Source: Magnetococcales bacterium (GTDB taxonomy: Bacteria; Pseudomonadota; Magnetococcia; Magnetococcales; DC0425bin3). Taken from it: a stretch of 7,763 bases of DNA. The stretch spans positions 1-7,763 of the forward strand of contig JADGCJ010000157.1 of the NCBI GenBank assembly GCA_015229045.1. The letters run 5' to 3'. Below, piece after piece: positions 5,866 through 7,763 of the stretch. The notes beneath the pieces are model-generated. The model was not told the DNA's origin, did not search any database, and saw nothing but the letters and a program-made list of their open reading frames with translations. Positions within the stretch are counted from its first letter, which is position 1. Each line of letters opens with the position of its first letter. A program made the position numbers and the translations under genes.

Positions 5866-6807
5866 TTACTGAATCTCTTTTTGATCCACCTTGGCCAGTT
5901 GATCCAGAATGGCTTGAACAATACGGTCCGGCTGGAATTTCGGGATGAAATCATCGGCTCCCATTTGTTTGGCCTTGTAGGCGTTCGATTGATTGCTCAA
6001 GGAACTGTGCAGGGCCAGATGAATTCCGGCCAGCTTTGGATTGGCCTTGACCTTCCGGGTAAAGGTGAACCCATCCATGATGGGCATTTCGATATCGGAA
6101 AAAATGATGGTATACGGGCATTTTTCCCCGCCGGAGACCGAGCTTTCCAGTTTTTTCAGTGCTTTTTCGGCATTTTCCACCACCGTATGCCGGATGCCCA
6201 TTTGACTCAGAGCCGAGCTGATCAGTTGGCGGGCGGCCCGCGAGTCGTCCACGGCCATGATCTGGTGTTCCGTGCGGACGACCTCGGCGGCCTTCTGCAC
6301 CAGATCATCCGATACCTTGTCTTCAATACCGATGATTTCGCTTAAAATTTTCTCCACATCCAAAATCTGGATGGGTTGATCGCCTTCGTAGGTGATGGCG
6401 GTCAGAAAGCTGTCGTCGTACACCTCCCCTTCGGGGCTGATGATGTCGTCCCAGCTTTTGTGGACCAGAAGATTGGGTTGGGAAATCAGGAATCCCTGGA
6501 CGGAGGTGCTGTATTCGCACACCATGACGTAACTGATTTCATGTCCAAAATGGATGGGTTCCAATCCCAGGGCCTGGGAAAGGTCAATCAGGGAGATGGC
6601 AGAGCCGCGAAAATCGATGGTCCCCTTGATAGCCGGATGGGATTGGGGAATTCGTGTCACGGTTTTGGGACATTCGAGGAGTTCGATGATCTTGAAGACA
6701 TTGAGGCCGTACAACTGCTTGTCGGTCAGGAAAAAAGTCAGCATCTCCATTTCGTTACTGAAAGCCAGATTGGTCCTCTGGTCAACTTCCGACATCAAAT
6801 CATCCAT
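5866..6807 (-). CDS. cheV: chemotaxis protein CheV (CheW-receiver fusion)
   Basis: 313 residues, normal for CheV, which couples receptors to CheA like CheW and is modulated by phosphorylation of its receiver domain. Seen: a CheW-like domain at about 18-165, with LTFFLTDKQLYGLNVFKIIE at 23-42, RIPQSHPAIKGTIDFRGSAI at 52-71 and ISLIDL. A receiver domain follows at about 180-308, with acidic residues D187 and D188 in VDDSRAAR, phosphoacceptor D238 in IIFSDIEMPIMDGF, the Ser/Thr position at S268 or S269, and K290 in FIPKFQP. All receiver catalytic positions are present. The ATG at 6807 follows GGGGGAGGGG on the minus strand. It is the first gene of the cheV-cheW-mcp run. Its 3' end is partly duplicated just downstream. 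Identification is firm. Confidence 0.95.
   Translation of the reverse strand: MDDLMSEVDQRTNLAFSNEMEMLTFFLTDKQLYGLNVFKIIELLECPKTVTRIPQSHPAIKGTIDFRGSAISLIDLSQALGLEPIHFGHEISYVMVCEYSTSVQGFLISQPNLLVHKSWDDIISPEGEVYDDSFLTAITYEGDQPIQILDVEKILSEIIGIEDKVSDDLVQKAAEVVRTEHQIMAVDDSRAARQLISSALSQMGIRHTVVENAEKALKKLESSVSGGEKCPYTIIFSDIEMPIMDGFTFTRKVKANPKLAGIHLALHSSLSNQSNAYKAKQMGADDFIPKFQPDRIVQAILDQLAKVDQKEIQ
5870..5916. repeat. 47-bp imperfect direct repeat, copy 1 (within cheV)
   Basis: This is the copy that encodes the genuine C-terminus of CheV (about residues 298-313). It pairs with 5817-5863. The six bases between the copies include the cheV stop codon. Confidence 0.9.
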
Positions 6808-6888
6808 GGCATCCCCTCCCCCGAGCGTGGTCTGAAAAATGTGTCTTTGCAGGAGTGTCGAGCATACAAAAAATTTATGGTCGATGCC

Positions 6889-6906
6889 TGAAAAAATATT
6901 TTTTCA
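6889..6906. repeat. 18-bp perfect AT palindrome
   Basis: TGAAAAAATATTTTTTCA is its own reverse complement. It is located about 80 bases upstream of cheV. It could be a weak bidirectional terminator for vapBC, a bent-DNA or regulator site, or chance in an A/T stretch. Confidence 0.6.
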
Positions 6907-6931
6907 AACTGGTGGAACCAAATCGCATGTT

Positions 6932-6959
6932 ATCCTTGCCGAGCCATATACACAAGGAT
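6932..6959. repeat. 7-bp inverted repeat, 14-base spacer
   Basis: ATCCTTG at 6932-6938 and CAAGGAT at 6953-6959 are exact reverse complements. The centre-to-centre distance is 21 bases, two helical turns, which would place the arms on the same DNA face. Confidence 0.5.
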
Positions 6960-6963
6960 GACG

Positions 6964-6976
6964 TGACCCTGGGTCA
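6964..6976. repeat. TGACCC-T-GGGTCA palindrome
   Basis: A perfect 6-bp dyad around a single T, 32 bases past the vapC stop in its direction of transcription. It looks like a small operator or a short stem; no T run follows. Confidence 0.5.
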
Positions 6977-7007
6977 GCGACACCGAAAATGAAACATGGT
7001 CAGTTGT

Positions 7008-7442
7008 TTATGTTGTCACCACAGACTGCCTCCATTGGTCAAGAGGAATGACCATGGAAGCCCAAGAAGTGCCTGTCAGCTTGGATACCAAACGCCGGTC
7101 TGCTGTGACCATGGGGGCATTTTCACGCTCTGCCAAAGCAAGGTAATAACAGTCATAGGGTGAATGATTCAGTTCCCGGGACAAGCGATAGGCTGAGTGA
7201 GACAACCCGGCCATGGGTACCAGGGAAAAATATATGGGCAGTTCTTTCAACATCCGATGTACGAGTGCGTCAGTGGCCATATCGGCCTTCACCATTTTCC
7301 ATGCCACGCTGGTTACTTCGGCCACGAGCCATTCAGGGGCAAGCATCGGCCACCCAGACATCAATACTTTCATGGCGTGTTCGCGATACGAAACATTCAA
7401 GAACCATCCTACACAAACACTGGCATCTACCACAAGCTTCAT
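7008..7442 (-). CDS. vapC: PIN-domain ribonuclease toxin, VapC type
   Basis: 144 residues covering a full PIN domain. VapC toxins are Mg2+-dependent endoribonucleases, usually cutting tRNA or rRNA. The four expected acidic residues are visible: D6 in LVVDASV, E42 in LVAEVTSVAWK, D97 in PYDCYYLALAE and D115 in VTADRRL. The order and spacing fit active members. The ATG at 7442 overlaps the antitoxin stop (ATGA), the standard arrangement for coupled translation. Transcription continues toward cheV after a 200-base gap. Whether the target is tRNA or another RNA cannot be told from the sequence. Confidence 0.93.
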   Translation of the reverse strand: MKLVVDASVCVGWFLNVSYREHAMKVLMSGWPMLAPEWLVAEVTSVAWKMVKADMATDALVHRMLKELPIYFSLVPMAGLSHSAYRLSRELNHSPYDCYYLALAERENAPMVTADRRLVSKLTGTSWASMVIPLDQWRQSVVTT

Positions 7443-7744
7443 CGTCTCTCCCGGTCTTCACGAATCATGGCCACCACATCTACATCAATTTGTTTTGATC
7501 CCATGGCAGCAATTTGATCAGCAGTACTCACAAGGTAGTCCACACTTGTGAAGGCCATCCTTGCCTCACGCTCAGCATTGATCAAGTGGGCAGATTCTGG
7601 TGCCAAATCTTTCCTGGCAGCGGATAATGCCCCGATCAGGATCTCGCGTAGCGATTGTTCCAATGATTGACATTGCGCTGCCGCCCTGTCCTTGAGCTGT
7701 TTGATCATTTCATCGTCCATATTCCGGATTACCAATTCACCCAT
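7439..7744 (-). CDS. FitA/VapB-like ribbon-helix-helix antitoxin
   Basis: 101 residues. The N-terminus, with GELVIRNMDDEMIKQLKDRA (2-21) and SLEQSLREILIGAL at 27-40, is the ribbon-helix-helix pattern of FitA-type antitoxins, which dimerise to bind the operator. The remaining 60 residues are less conserved and should carry the strand and helix that plug the PIN active site; a basic/acidic end (MIREDRERR) closes the protein. The ATG at 7744 has AGGAGG six bases upstream. Its stop overlaps the vapC start by four bases. The operon promoter and operator lie beyond the right edge of the window. Confidence 0.9.
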   Translation of the reverse strand: MGELVIRNMDDEMIKQLKDRAAAQCQSLEQSLREILIGALSAARKDLAPESAHLINAEREARMAFTSVDYLVSTADQIAAMGSKQIDVDVVAMIREDRERR

Positions 7745-7763
7745 ACCCAGCCTCCTCTTTTTG

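Larger units (their letters stand above)
6808..7007. promoter_or_regulatory. vapC-cheV intergenic region, likely holding the cheV promoter
   Basis: 200 bases between the vapC stop and the cheV start, with both genes read on the minus strand. The part near 6860-6910 is strongly AT-rich. A weak sigma70-like pair can be drawn on the minus strand, TTGTGT (from 6955) with 17 bases to TAACAT, but it matches poorly. No clear sigma28 or sigma54 site was found. Three symmetric elements are listed separately. The purine-rich cheV ribosome binding site is at about 6812-6822. Confidence 0.4.

Noticed and set aside
5129..5872. 247-codon plus-strand open frame opposite cheW
   Set aside because: It is a shadow of cheW; the Asp/His-rich translation mirrors the cheW codons and has no homology signal.

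Overview
The window reads as a moderately GC-rich Gram-negative, probably proteobacterial, chromosome. It carries an SspB-type ClpXP adaptor ending in a ClpX-docking tail, a bacterial ferredoxin-NADP+ reductase ending in an aromatic residue, a class of chemoreceptor with a CheR/CheB-type C-terminal pentapeptide, and CheV. A Magnetococcales-like source is possible from the general flavour of the proteins, but that is a guess the sequence alone cannot settle. No rRNA, tRNA, CRISPR array or insertion sequence is visible.

Left part (1-2547), housekeeping genes: the 3' end of trmB (tRNA m7G46 methyltransferase) runs tail to tail, 6 nt apart, into fpr (ferredoxin-NADP+ reductase, minus strand). fpr is divergent from sspB, and sspB is followed after 20 nt by ruvA. 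The usual ruvA partner ruvB is not downstream.

Middle (2548-3404), toxin-antitoxin debris and a complete unit: a small plus-strand ORF looks like a HicB with its middle deleted, leaving the N-terminal strand and the ribbon-helix-helix end. It converges, with 3 nt between stop codons, on a minus-strand hicB-hicA pair. That pair overlaps by 4 nt (GTGA), and its HicB is the short type with no DNA-binding domain.

Right-middle (3414-6807), a minus-strand chemotaxis module transcribed cheV -> cheW -> mcp. CheV couples receptors to the kinase through a CheW domain and carries a receiver domain. CheW is the plain coupling protein. The receptor has a periplasmic four-helix-type sensor, HAMP, a signalling hairpin and an unusually long Lys/Ala/Pro tail ending in EFENF. 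No cheA, cheY, cheR or cheB is present, so these proteins must work with a kinase encoded elsewhere. Just after the cheV stop is a 47-bp imperfect second copy of the cheV 3' end, still in a reading frame with its own stop: a scar of duplication or of a lost second cheV.

Right end (6808-7763): a 200-nt intergenic region rich in small palindromes, then a vapBC-type operon (FitA-like ribbon-helix-helix antitoxin and PIN-domain toxin, ATGA overlap), also on the minus strand. The chemotaxis module is therefore bracketed by two toxin-antitoxin loci, which suggests an accessory or rearranged block beside a core-gene block.
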